DNA of 44,568 bases from Candidatus Woesearchaeota archaeon (GTDB lineage: Archaea; Nanobdellota; Nanobdellia; SCGC-AAA011-G17; UBA489). The DNA is taken from contig JABHVN010000045.1 in the NCBI GenBank assembly GCA_018658265.1, positions 1-44,568 of the forward strand, given 5' to 3'. The translations under genes and the position numbers were made by a program. The number at the start of each line of letters is the position of its first letter. The stretch's first letter is position 1. The notes beneath the pieces are model-generated. The model saw only the letters and a program-made list of their open reading frames with translations, had not been told where the DNA came from and searched no databases. Shown piece after piece: positions 25,245 through 33,406 of the stretch.

Positions 25245-25629
25245 TTTTTTCTTTTTCCCCCGTTGTTGGTTTTTTTGTTTGATTGCGATGTGTGTATGCT
25301 AGACCACAATAATCTTTATATTATAGTTCTAACTACAACTACTTTACGAGGTTTAATGATTTAATGATTTAATCGCTCCTAGAAATTAGTCAAACTATAA
25401 TATATATACAGATTTTAGCCGATCTGATTGAGGTTAAGTTTTAGCCGAACTTAACGATAGTCAATAATTGTTTTAGCCGAACAATATAACTAAGTTTTTA
25501 ATTCTATTAATGTAACGTAAGTTATATATAAATACCTTTACTCTGTAACATATAAAACAAAAAATATAAATGGTTATTTAACCAATTACTAAAATTAATG
25601 CATTCGAACAGTACAATACTAAAAAGAGC
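25245..25629. promoter_or_regulatory. Non-coding region between ftsZ and gatD
   Basis: 385 bp with no credible ORF. From left: the ftsZ leader and TATA-like element (25311-25325), a short direct repeat of TTTAATGA (25352-25359 and 25360-25367, with a partial third copy), and the three-hairpin array (25409-25485, listed separately). Next come an interrupted repeat TAAC-GTAA-GTTA (25513-25524) beside the TATA-like TTATATATAAATA, and a perfect palindrome with arms TGGTTA/TAACCA at 25571-25584. The right part is the probable gatD promoter. The density of repeats is far higher than in other spacers of this window. Confidence 0.6.
25409..25485. ncRNA. Three-hairpin array with a shared TTAGCCG loop, possible small RNA
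   Basis: The decamer TTTTAGCCGA occurs at 25413, 25439 and 25471. Each copy is flanked by arms that are complementary to each other but differ between copies: CAGAT/ATCTG (25409-25413, 25422-25426), GTTAAGTT/AACTTAAC (25433-25440, 25448-25455) and ATTGTT/AACAAT (25467-25472, 25480-25485). The loop is TTAGCCG in copies two and three, with one extra T in the first. Conserved loop with compensating stems suggests selected RNA or single-strand structure, perhaps binding a protein. Strand and transcript ends are unknown, so the ncRNA label is tentative. Confidence 0.45.
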
Positions 25630-26931
25630 GTGTTTAACTTGAAAAAAAACATTATTCCTAATACAAATATTAAGATAACAACTAAGGATTCAAGAACATT
25701 TGAAGGCCTTGTTCTTCCAGATACAACATCCCAAAAAGTTGTTCTAAAATTATCTTCAGGATATAATATAGGAATATTGAACAAAAATATTCAAGAAACT
25801 AAATCTCTAAAGAATCAAGTTTCAAAGAAAAACAAATTACCCAAACTAAAAACCAATAAAAAATTACCAACTATTTCTATTTTACATACTGGAGGTACAA
25901 TTGCCTCAAAAGTAGATTATGAAACTGGAGCAGTTTTATCTCAGTTCTCACCTGAAGATATAATCTCTATGTTCCCAGAAATCAAGGGTTTAGCCAATAT
26001 TGACTCTAAATTAGTTAGAAATATGTGGTCCAGCAACATGAATTTCAATCATTTTAACATATTGGCCAAGGCTGTTGAAAAAGAAGTAAAGAAGGGTGTA
26101 GACGGAATTATCGTAACTTTAGGAACAGATGCATTAACTTATGCCTCTGCAGCACTCAGTTTTATTTTAGAAGGAATATCCATTCCAGTTATCTTTACAG
26201 CATCACAAAGATCATCTGACAGAGGTTCTTCAGATGCATTCCTTAATCTATACTGTGCAGTTAAGTTTGCAAAGGAAGCTAATTTTGCAGGAGTTGCAAT
26301 ATGTATGCACGGTTCTTCAAATGATGATTACTGTAACGTTCTTCCTGCATGTAAAACTAAAAAATTGCATTCTTCTAGGAGAAATACTTTCCAACCAGTA
26401 AATACTGCCCCAATAGCAAAGGTAACAACTGAAAATATAGAGTTTTTCCCAGAAACACACCATAAAAAGAGAAATGATTCTAAATTAAAATTAAAATTAT
26501 TAAATCCTAAACTAAAACTAGGAATTTTAAGATTCCATCCTCATTTCCAAAGTTCAATGTTAGAACCAATTAAGAAATTTGATGGATTAATTATTGAGGG
26601 AACTGGATTAGGTAATGGTCCAGTTGAATGTGTTGACGAGTTTACGAAAGAAAATGAAAAAACAATCAAGACAATAACTGCATTAACAAAAAAAATGCCA
26701 GTTACAATGACCACTCAATGTGTATTTGGCAGAGTCAATATGAATGTTTACTCCTATGGGCGTAAAATCCTTGATTCTGGAGTCTGGGGCAACCATACGG
26801 ACATGCTACCAGAAACAGCATTTGTCAAATTAGCATGGTTATTAAGCAATTATAATAAAAAAGAAATAAAAGAACTTTATCACAAAAATTTAAGAGGCGA
26901 AATTTCAGAGAGAACTTTATACAATGACTGA
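25630..26931 (+). CDS. gatD: Glu-tRNA(Gln) amidotransferase subunit D
   Basis: 433 residues, the asparaginase-like subunit that releases ammonia from an amide donor for GatE. Residues 1-80 form the small N-terminal beta domain (KITTKDSRTFEGLVLPDTTS). The catalytic amidohydrolase has SILHTGGTIAS and IIVTLGTDAL with the nucleophile and second Thr, plus FTASQRSSDRGSSD. The start is taken as GTG at 25630; a TTG at 25639 is an equally good alternative. The stop overlaps the gatE start by 8 bases, so the subunits are made together. GatDE is an archaeal-specific complex for making Gln-tRNA. Confidence 0.95.
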   Translation: MFNLKKNIIPNTNIKITTKDSRTFEGLVLPDTTSQKVVLKLSSGYNIGILNKNIQETKSLKNQVSKKNKLPKLKTNKKLPTISILHTGGTIASKVDYETGAVLSQFSPEDIISMFPEIKGLANIDSKLVRNMWSSNMNFNHFNILAKAVEKEVKKGVDGIIVTLGTDALTYASAALSFILEGISIPVIFTASQRSSDRGSSDAFLNLYCAVKFAKEANFAGVAICMHGSSNDDYCNVLPACKTKKLHSSRRNTFQPVNTAPIAKVTTENIEFFPETHHKKRNDSKLKLKLLNPKLKLGILRFHPHFQSSMLEPIKKFDGLIIEGTGLGNGPVECVDEFTKENEKTIKTITALTKKMPVTMTTQCVFGRVNMNVYSYGRKILDSGVWGNHTDMLPETAFVKLAWLLSNYNKKEIKELYHKNLRGEISERTLYND

Positions 26932-28348
26932 TTTAGATTACAAAAAATTAGGTTTCAAATGCGGGTTAGAAATTCATCAGCAATTAGAAACTCACAAATT
27001 ATTCTGCAATTGTCCTTCGATTGTCCATGATAGTAACCCTAATATTAAAATTAAAAGAAAATTAAGAGCTGTTGCAGGAGAAACCGGGAAAGTTGATGCA
27101 GCTGCAGCATATGAGATAAAAAAAGATCTAAAAAATGTTTATGAAGCTTGTTCATCTTCTTCTTGTTTAATTGAGTTAGATGAAGAACCTCCAAAAGAAG
27201 TTAACAAAGATGCTTTAGATATAGTTCTTCAAGTTGCATTATTGCTTAACGCAAAACCTGTTGATGAAATTAGAGTTATGAGAAAAACTGTTGTAGATGG
27301 TTCAAATGTTTCCGGTTTCCAGAGAACAATGTTAGTTGCAACAGATGGGTTCATTGAAACTTCAAAGGGAAAAGTAATTGTTGATTCAATTTGTTTAGAA
27401 GAGGAATCTGCAAAAAAAGTTGAAAAGAAAGATGATTATGTCAAATTTAGATTGGACCGTTTAGGAGTTCCATTAATTGAAATTGCAACAGATGCTTCAA
27501 TTAAAGATCCAGAACATTGTAAAGAAGTAGCGTCCTTGTTAGGGATGATTCTAAGGTCTACAAACCATGTTAAAAGGGGAATAGGGACAATTAGACAAGA
27601 CGTAAACGTTTCTATTAAAGGGCATCCCAGAGTTGAAATCAAAGGTTTTCAAGATCTAAAAAGCATTCCAAAGATTATACTCTACGAAACTAAGAGGGAA
27701 ATATCTGAAATAAAATCTAAGAAAAAAACTGCATCCCATGTAAGAAAAGCAGATCCAGATTTTACAACCTCATACTTAAGACCTATGCCCGGAGCAGCAA
27801 GAATGTATCCCGAAACAGACGTACCTCCAATTCCATTAGAAAAAGAATTATTATTGAAAATAAAACTTCCAGAACTAATAACTGAAAAAGTAATGAAGTT
27901 AGAAAAAAGATACAATTTATCTTCACAATTAGCACAAGAATTAGTTCACAATGAAGATTTTGAAAAGTATGTTAAAACCTTCAAAATATCTCCTGAACTA
28001 ATTGCCAAATCTTTAATCGAAGTTCCTAAAGAAATATCTAAGAGATTTAATTTAACTACTGAAAAAATAAACAATTCCAGTTATGAAGAAGTTTTCAAAG
28101 CAGTTGAAAATAAAACAATTAATGAATCTGCAATCTTGGAAATTTTAACAGACGTTGCTAAAGGAAATAAAATAGATTTAAAGAAATTTAAAAAAGTTTC
28201 AACTTCAGGAATAGAATCTGAAATAAAAACAATGGTCCAAGCTAATAAAAAACTCTCTCCAAATGCTATAATGGGAATGGTTATGGCAAAATACCGTGGA
28301 AAAGTTGATGGAAAGAAAGTAATGGAAATAATTAAGGCAAATCTATAA
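26924..28348 (+). CDS. gatE: Glu-tRNA(Gln) amidotransferase subunit E lacking the AspRS-like insertion
   Basis: 474 residues, against about 620 for usual GatE. The cradle domain is complete: CGLEIHQQLETHKLFC, the GatE-type RKLRAVAGETGKVDAAAAYE, Cys-rich SSSSCLIELDEEPP, then GVPLIEIATD and GTIRQDVNVSI. In normal GatE an AspRS-like GAD domain lies between the IKGFQDL segment and YLRPMPGAARMYPETD. Here the two are joined by a linker of roughly 40 residues (about 245-281). The C-terminal helical and YqeY-like tail domains remain. The enzyme phosphorylates and amidates Glu-tRNA(Gln). The RAVAGE and YLRPMPGAARMYPETD motifs, plus pairing with gatD, mark it as GatE rather than GatB. Confidence 0.93.
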   Translation: MTDLDYKKLGFKCGLEIHQQLETHKLFCNCPSIVHDSNPNIKIKRKLRAVAGETGKVDAAAAYEIKKDLKNVYEACSSSSCLIELDEEPPKEVNKDALDIVLQVALLLNAKPVDEIRVMRKTVVDGSNVSGFQRTMLVATDGFIETSKGKVIVDSICLEEESAKKVEKKDDYVKFRLDRLGVPLIEIATDASIKDPEHCKEVASLLGMILRSTNHVKRGIGTIRQDVNVSIKGHPRVEIKGFQDLKSIPKIILYETKREISEIKSKKKTASHVRKADPDFTTSYLRPMPGAARMYPETDVPPIPLEKELLLKIKLPELITEKVMKLEKRYNLSSQLAQELVHNEDFEKYVKTFKISPELIAKSLIEVPKEISKRFNLTTEKINNSSYEEVFKAVENKTINESAILEILTDVAKGNKIDLKKFKKVSTSGIESEIKTMVQANKKLSPNAIMGMVMAKYRGKVDGKKVMEIIKANL

Positions 28349-28388
28349 TATCAACAATTTTAAATACTCTTCAGAATTATTCTAAACC

Positions 28389-29738
28389 ATGTTAAGAACT
28401 CATACTTGCGGAGAATTAAGAAAAGAACACGCAGGAAAAGAGGTAACTCTTTGCGGATGGGTAGAAGCCCACAGAGTACAAGGAAAGCTTTCTTTTATCA
28501 TGATTAGAGATAGATATGGTGTTACTCAAGTATTTGTTAACCCTAAATTAACTGCAGAATTCAATAACATTTCAAAAGAATCTGTGATTAGCATTACTGG
28601 CGAAGTAAAAGAAAGACCAGAAAATCAAATCAAGGCAGATATGGTTACTGGAGAAATTGAACTTTCTGCAAAGGAAATTAAAATTCTAAACAAATCTGAA
28701 GAAATTCCATTAGATCCTGAAACAAGTAGTGAAGAAACAAGATTAAAATATAGATATTTAGATTTAAGATCAGAACGTATGCAAAAAAACCTATTGCTAA
28801 GGCATAAAGTTGTAGAAATAATTAATTCTTTTTTATCTAATGAAAAATTCATAGGAATAGAAACTCCTTTGTTAGCTAAATCAACACCAGAAGGTGCAAG
28901 AGATTATTTAGTTCCTTCAAGAAAATTCCCAGGAAAGTTTTTCGCACTTCCACAATCTCCACAACTATTCAAACAATTATTGATGGTTGCAGGTTATGAT
29001 AAATATTATCAAATTGCAAGATGTTTAAGGGATGAAGATTTAAGATCTGACAGACAACCAGAGTTCACACAGTTAGATATTGAAATGTCATTTGTTGAAG
29101 AAGAAGACATTTACTCTCTTAGTGAAACGTTAATGAAGAAAGTTTTCAAGGAAGCATTAGACATAGATCTTAAAGTTCCATTTCCAAGAATGACTTACAA
29201 AGAAGCAATGGAAAAACACAAATCTGACAAACCTAATTTATCCAAATCAAAAGATGATTTTCAATTCTTATGGGTTCATGAATTCCCAATGTTAGAATTC
29301 TCTGAAGAAGAAGGAAGACATGTAGCAGTGCATCATCCGTTCACAGCTCCAAGAGAAGAAGATTTAAGTTTAATTGAAAAAGATCCTACTAACGTTAGGT
29401 CTCATGGTTATGACTTAGTTTTAAACGGCTTCGAAATAGCAGGAGGATCCATAAGGAATCATAATTCAGAAATTCAACAAAGAATTTTCAAGGCATTAAA
29501 CATAGAAGAAAAAGAAGCTAAGGAGAAGTTTGGATTCTTAATTAATGCATTAAAACAAGGAGCTCCGCCACATGGAGGAATTGCATTTGGTTTAGATAGA
29601 TTAATTGCAGTAATGGCTAAAGAAGATTCAATCAGAGATGTAATTCCCTTTCCAAAAAATAAAGATGCAAAAGATTTAATGTTAGACTCGCCTTCAGAAG
29701 TTTCAGAAGAACAACTAAAGGAATTGAAATTAAAATGA
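28389..29738 (+). CDS. aspS: Aspartyl-tRNA synthetase, bacterial type without GAD domain
   Basis: 449 residues, against about 590 for bacterial AspRS. Bacterial hallmarks are RTHTCGELRKEHAG, LPQSPQLFKQLLMVAG (186-201), RDEDLRSDRQPEFTQLD (214-230), HHPFTAP, and SHGYDLVLNGFEIAGGSIRNH (by its NGFEIAGGSIR core). Archaeal AspRS lacks these. The GAD insertion normally between the MTYKEAM..SDKPNL stretch and LWVHEFPMLE is reduced to about ten residues (284-292). A TATA-like TTTTAAATAC lies about 25 nt upstream. It overlaps asnS by 4 bases. Lateral acquisition from bacteria is likely. With AsnRS next door, strict Asp specificity is plausible but untested. Confidence 0.93.
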   Translation: MLRTHTCGELRKEHAGKEVTLCGWVEAHRVQGKLSFIMIRDRYGVTQVFVNPKLTAEFNNISKESVISITGEVKERPENQIKADMVTGEIELSAKEIKILNKSEEIPLDPETSSEETRLKYRYLDLRSERMQKNLLLRHKVVEIINSFLSNEKFIGIETPLLAKSTPEGARDYLVPSRKFPGKFFALPQSPQLFKQLLMVAGYDKYYQIARCLRDEDLRSDRQPEFTQLDIEMSFVEEEDIYSLSETLMKKVFKEALDIDLKVPFPRMTYKEAMEKHKSDKPNLSKSKDDFQFLWVHEFPMLEFSEEEGRHVAVHHPFTAPREEDLSLIEKDPTNVRSHGYDLVLNGFEIAGGSIRNHNSEIQQRIFKALNIEEKEAKEKFGFLINALKQGAPPHGGIAFGLDRLIAVMAKEDSIRDVIPFPKNKDAKDLMLDSPSEVSEEQLKELKLK

Positions 29739-31018
29739 AAGAATTTATTTCAATCCAAGAAGCACTTAACAAAGGAAAGGGAGAAGTTTCAGTTAGAGGT
29801 TGGGCTCACAGAGAAAGAGGTTCAAACAAATTAAAGTTTATAGTTCTTAGAGATTCATCAAACATAATCCAATGTGTAATCAAACCTGAAAATAAATTCT
29901 GGGATGAGGCACAAAAAGTAACAGTTGAATCCTCTGTAGAAATTACGGGTACCCTAAAGGCAGACGAACGTGCACCAACAGGTTTCGAATTACAAGTAAC
30001 AGACTTAAAATTAATTGGTTCAAGTGACTCATTTCCAATAAGTAGGGACGTTAGTCCTGAATTTTTGTTGGATGTTAGGCATTTATACTTAAGGAGTAGA
30101 AAATTAACTGCAGTAATGAAGGTAAGACACACAGTTTTACAAGCATTTAGAGACTATTTCTTAAAAGAAGGATATTTTGAGTTTACTCCACCAGTATTAC
30201 AACCTACCCAAAGCGAAGGTGGAAGTACATTATTCGAAGTTAAATATTACAAGGAGAAAATGTATCTTGCCCAAACTTGGCAATTATATGGAGAAGCTTC
30301 AATTTTTTCATTAGAAAAAACATTTTGTTTAAGTCCTACATTTAGAGCAGAAAAAAGCAAAACTTCCAGACATTTGAGTGAATTCATTATGGCTGAAATG
30401 GAAGCAGCTTGGATGGATTTGCCTGGACTTGCAGATCATGCAGAAAATCTACTAAGATTCATAATACAAAGAGTTCTCAAAGAAAGAAAAGAAGATTTGA
30501 AAATTTTAGAAAGGGATGTTGAAACTCTAAAAAAAGCAGATGCACCTTTCAAAAGAATGACTTATTCAGAAGTTTTAGAATTATTAGAAAAAAAAGATGG
30601 TATGAAAGTTAAATGGGGAAAAGATCTCAGAACTGTTGAAGAAGACAATTTATCCAAACATTTCGACACACCAGTAATAGTAACGCATTATCCTGAAGAT
30701 ATTATGGCATTCTACAAACCTCCAAGTGGGGATGGAAAAACATCTCTTTGTATGGACGTAATAGCTCCAGAAGGTTATGGAGAGATAATTGGTGGAAGCC
30801 AAAGAGATTTAGATATTGAAAGAATGTCTGATAAACTAAAAAAAGAGGGAGAGGACCCAAAAGATTACCAATTTTATTGGGATCTAAGAAACTATGGTTC
30901 GGTGCCTCATTCAGGTTTTGGACTTGGTGTAGAAAGAGTAGTTGCATGGATGTGCGGAATTGATAATGTAAAAGATGCAATTGGATTCCCAAGAACCATG
31001 ACTAGGTTTAAACCTTGA
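29735..31018 (+). CDS. asnS: Asparaginyl-tRNA synthetase
   Basis: 427 residues, class IIb. An N-terminal OB fold (EVSVRGWAHRERGSNKLKFI) is followed by FTPPVLQPTQSEGGSTLFEV, motif 2 (SPTFRAEKSKTSRHLSEFIM with AEMEAAW) and motif 3 (SGFGLGVERVVAWMCG). The AEMEAAW stretch after motif 2 and the IIGGSQRDLD segment are typical of AsnRS and the archaeal AspRS2/AsnRS group. The start overlaps the aspS stop by 4 bases (ATGA). Direct Asn charging means the cell does not need an amidotransferase for Asn, leaving GatDE for Gln only. A broader AspRS2-like specificity is the main alternative. Confidence 0.92.
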   Translation: MKEFISIQEALNKGKGEVSVRGWAHRERGSNKLKFIVLRDSSNIIQCVIKPENKFWDEAQKVTVESSVEITGTLKADERAPTGFELQVTDLKLIGSSDSFPISRDVSPEFLLDVRHLYLRSRKLTAVMKVRHTVLQAFRDYFLKEGYFEFTPPVLQPTQSEGGSTLFEVKYYKEKMYLAQTWQLYGEASIFSLEKTFCLSPTFRAEKSKTSRHLSEFIMAEMEAAWMDLPGLADHAENLLRFIIQRVLKERKEDLKILERDVETLKKADAPFKRMTYSEVLELLEKKDGMKVKWGKDLRTVEEDNLSKHFDTPVIVTHYPEDIMAFYKPPSGDGKTSLCMDVIAPEGYGEIIGGSQRDLDIERMSDKLKKEGEDPKDYQFYWDLRNYGSVPHSGFGLGVERVVAWMCGIDNVKDAIGFPRTMTRFKP

Positions 31019-31106
31019 AAAAAATCCATAAAAACACAGAAAGTTTTATATACAAAATAACTTCTTTATTTTTGAAATAAAATTATATATGTGATACCAC
31101 TTTAAA

Positions 31107-31991
31107 ATGGACATTGACGAATACTTAAAAAAGAAAAAAGAACTTGAACATAAGAAAGACGTTCTAGAGACTAAAAACAAAGAAGATAAGAAAAAGCACG
31201 ACCATTCTAAAAAAGAAGTTGAAATTACTAGAAAAAGAGAAATAACTCATAATCCTCGTAATAATAGCCATTCAAAAGGAAATGGTGGAAATGACAATAT
31301 TCACTGGGTATTTTTAGGTCTAGCATTCTTTGTAGCATTAATAATTTTAGGTATTTTCTTTATTTCTAAATTCATGGGAGTAGATACATCTGCTTCTGAA
31401 AAAGATAGTGATGTAGAAATATTACAAAAACAGTTAGAAGATCTTCAAAAGGCAATTAACAATACTCAAGAAGACATTGTAGTGGAAGTTAATGAAACTG
31501 AAGATGAAGAAACAAATGAAACAGTATCTACTATAGGTCCCGAATTTAAATTATATCTAGTTGATGAACATACTGACGGCATTAGCCTAGGTACATTCGG
31601 ATCAAATGGTAAAATTGCAGGAAATTTAATCCAAATATGGACTGATGATGAGTCCGCAATTTACAATTACAGAATATTTGTAGAAAATTTAGAATTAACA
31701 GAGATACAATGTAAGCTTGATAAAAAAACAGAAATTGATGAAGACCAAGACGGAGAGATTGATGAAACAGATTATCATTTAGACAGATACATCTTAGAGA
31801 TGGCTGTTGGAGATGAAGAAATTCTTAATGATGCAGTGAATGGCATTGGAAAGATTACTGTAGAATATGAAGCAAGATGTTATTTCTGTGAACATTCTAA
31901 TTGTGACAAAGTATTCCTTGGTGGAGAAACCGTAGAAACAGCTAAACTAAAAGTAAACATTCAAACTAATGAAGTAAACGAAACTGCTTAG
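31107..31991 (+). CDS. Single-pass membrane protein with acidic extracytoplasmic domain
   Basis: 294 residues, no recognised family. Residues 1-60 are highly charged (Lys/Glu/Asp/His-rich, probably helical and cytoplasmic). One helix spans about residues 68-90 (WVFLGLAFFVALIILGIFFI). A coiled-coil stretch (VEILQKQLEDLQKAI) follows, then an Asp/Glu-rich domain of about 170 residues with beta-rich sequence. That domain includes a repeat-like acidic loop (DEDQDGEIDET) that could bind calcium, and two Cys pairs near CYFCEHSNC. A TATA-like box about 25 nt before the ATG supports a leaderless start. The role is unknown. Confidence 0.75.
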   Translation: MDIDEYLKKKKELEHKKDVLETKNKEDKKKHDHSKKEVEITRKREITHNPRNNSHSKGNGGNDNIHWVFLGLAFFVALIILGIFFISKFMGVDTSASEKDSDVEILQKQLEDLQKAINNTQEDIVVEVNETEDEETNETVSTIGPEFKLYLVDEHTDGISLGTFGSNGKIAGNLIQIWTDDESAIYNYRIFVENLELTEIQCKLDKKTEIDEDQDGEIDETDYHLDRYILEMAVGDEEILNDAVNGIGKITVEYEARCYFCEHSNCDKVFLGGETVETAKLKVNIQTNEVNETA

Positions 31992-32119
31992 TTAACTATA
32001 TTTTTTATTTTGTCTATTACAAATTCACCAGTAATGCTAATTGCTTCTTTGGTAAAATCGGTATAGAAATATAAACCTATAACTGCTATAATCAGTAAAA
32101 TTATCAATAATGTCTTCAT
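31988..32119 (-). CDS. 43-residue membrane protein with SITGEFV motif
   Basis: A short frame missed by length cut-offs. It begins MKTLLIILLIIAVIGLYFYT, giving one membrane helix right after the start, then continues DFTKEAISITGEFVIDKIKN and ends IVN. The ATG at 32119 is preceded at about 25 nt by a TATA-like TTATAAG (minus strand, about 32148-32142), the same arrangement as at known leaderless genes here. Its end overlaps the end of the convergent membrane-protein gene by 4 bases. The ITGEFV segment resembles ITGNVI and LTGHAV found after the helix in two other exported proteins. Coding is likely but not certain. Confidence 0.55.
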   Translation of the reverse strand: MKTLLIILLIIAVIGLYFYTDFTKEAISITGEFVIDKIKNIVN

Positions 32120-32165
32120 AAATTATAGAATATGTCTAAAACTTATAACTCTTTTGATAGAATAG

Positions 32166-32176
32166 CTTAAATAAGT
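32166..32176 (+). promoter_or_regulatory. TATA-like promoter of tRNA-Arg
   Basis: GCTTAAATAAG lies about 26 nt before the first base of the tRNA, the standard position of an archaeal box A. Confidence 0.45.
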
Positions 32177-32197
32177 TCTAATTTTTATGAGTTCATT

Positions 32198-32271
32198 GGG
32201 CCCGTAGCATAATCTGGATAGTGCGGCCGGCTTCGGACCGGTTGATCAAGGTTCAAATCCTTGCGGGCTCA
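32198..32271 (+). tRNA. tRNA-Arg, anticodon TCG
   Basis: 74 nt, full cloverleaf. Acceptor GGGCCCG (32198-32204) pairs with CGGGCTC (32264-32270) with one G-U, and the discriminator is A271. D stem GCAT/GTGC. Anticodon stem GCCGG/CCGGT encloses the loop CTTCGGA, so the anticodon TCG is at 32233-32235. T stem CAAGG/CCTTG has the loop TTCAAAT. There is no intron and no encoded CCA. GC content is far above that of the surroundings, as expected for a tRNA in an AT-rich archaeon. It reads CGA and, if U34 is modified, other CGN codons. Confidence 0.95.
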
Positions 32272-32280
32272 TCCCAAAAC

Positions 32281-32289
32281 CTATTTAAA
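32281..32289 (+). promoter_or_regulatory. TATA-like promoter of the MscS gene
   Basis: CTATTTAAA begins 10 nt after the tRNA ends and lies about 25-30 nt before the GTG at 32314. It supports an independent, leaderless message for the channel rather than read-through from the tRNA. Confidence 0.5.
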
Positions 32290-32313
32290 CTAATCTTTGG
32301 TCTACTCTTTACG

Positions 32314-33375
32314 GTGATACAAGACATTCTTTATGGGAGATTTTTAGAAAATCCTTATTACAGATTCATATTCATAGCATTTGCTTTTTACATTTTATCC
32401 AAAATAGTTCAAGTTTTAATTTTAGGAAATTTAAGAAGACTAGCAAAGAAAACAAAAAATACAATTGATGATACTTTAATTGATTCAACAAGAAAACCTT
32501 TAATTAAATTTTTAGTATTGATGGGTATAAAGATAGCAGTTAATGTTCTACCTTTTTCAGAAACAGTTCTAACAAATTTCCACCACATAATTAATACGTT
32601 AATGATAGTTGTAGTTATAGGATTATTAGTAAAAATAAGTGATGTTCTGTTAAACACTTGGGGAAAACATTGGGCAGAAAAAACTGAAAGTAGTTTAGAC
32701 GATGAATTGTTACCTTTGTTACATAAAGTTGTACACGCAGTAGTTATCATATTAGGAATATTTTTCATCCTAGGTGAATGGAATATAGATGTAACTGGAT
32801 TACTTGCAGGAGTAGGTATAGCAGGGTTAGCAATAGGGTTTGCAGTAAAAGATAGCCTATCTAACATATTTGGAGGCATTAGCATTATCTTAGACAAGGC
32901 AATAAAGGTTGGAGATGTAGTTAAATTAGATGATGGTAAAAGTGGAACAATCCTAGATGTAGGATTAAGAAGTACAAAATTAAGAACATGGAACAATGAA
33001 TTACTAATTATCCCTAATGGAAAACTAGCAAACACTACAATTCAAAATTACAAAAAACCAGATTTAAGCGTTCGTGGAGAAGTTAACTTCGGAGTAGAAT
33101 ATGGTGCAAACACTACTAGTGTAAAGAAAATTGTTAAAGATGCAATAAAAACCATAAAAACCGTTATACCTAATAGTACAAAAAAACCTATTCAAGTTTT
33201 ATTTTTGAACATGGGCGATTCTGCATTAGAATTCAAAGCAAGATTCTGGGTTACAGATTATTCAGATAAGTTTTCAGCAGAATTAGATGCAACAGAAAAG
33301 ATCTACAATGCATTAAACAAAAGCAAGATAGGAATACCTTTCCCAACAAGAACAGTATATCTCAAGAAGGAATAA
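32314..33375 (+). CDS. Small-conductance mechanosensitive channel (MscS family)
   Basis: 353 residues from the GTG at 32314. The same frame runs back to 32221, but that would place the start inside tRNA-Arg, so it is rejected. Several membrane helices precede the pore helix TM3: GLLAGVGIAGLAIGFAVKD, with Ala/Gly packing typical of MscS. The beta domain follows directly (NIFGGISIILDKAIKVGDVV, then GTILDVGLRSTKLRTWNNE, LLIIPNGKLANTTIQNY). The C-terminal alpha/beta domain is complete. The channel opens under membrane tension to release solutes in hypo-osmotic shock. Confidence 0.92.
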   Translation: MIQDILYGRFLENPYYRFIFIAFAFYILSKIVQVLILGNLRRLAKKTKNTIDDTLIDSTRKPLIKFLVLMGIKIAVNVLPFSETVLTNFHHIINTLMIVVVIGLLVKISDVLLNTWGKHWAEKTESSLDDELLPLLHKVVHAVVIILGIFFILGEWNIDVTGLLAGVGIAGLAIGFAVKDSLSNIFGGISIILDKAIKVGDVVKLDDGKSGTILDVGLRSTKLRTWNNELLIIPNGKLANTTIQNYKKPDLSVRGEVNFGVEYGANTTSVKKIVKDAIKTIKTVIPNSTKKPIQVLFLNMGDSALEFKARFWVTDYSDKFSAELDATEKIYNALNKSKIGIPFPTRTVYLKKE

Positions 33376-33406
33376 CATTTATATAACTAAATTCGTTCAC
33401 AATCAA

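Noticed and set aside
26924-28348. Calling this gene gatB because of its GatB-like length
   Set aside because: It overlaps gatD and has the GatE-type segments RKLRAVAGE and YLRPMPGAARMYPETD; only the inserted domain is missing.
32221-32313. Upstream extension of the MscS reading frame to a GTG at 32221
   Set aside because: It would start inside the anticodon-arm region of a well-formed tRNA-Arg. A TATA-like box and a GTG at 32314 give a better start, and the extension shows no MscS-like sequence.
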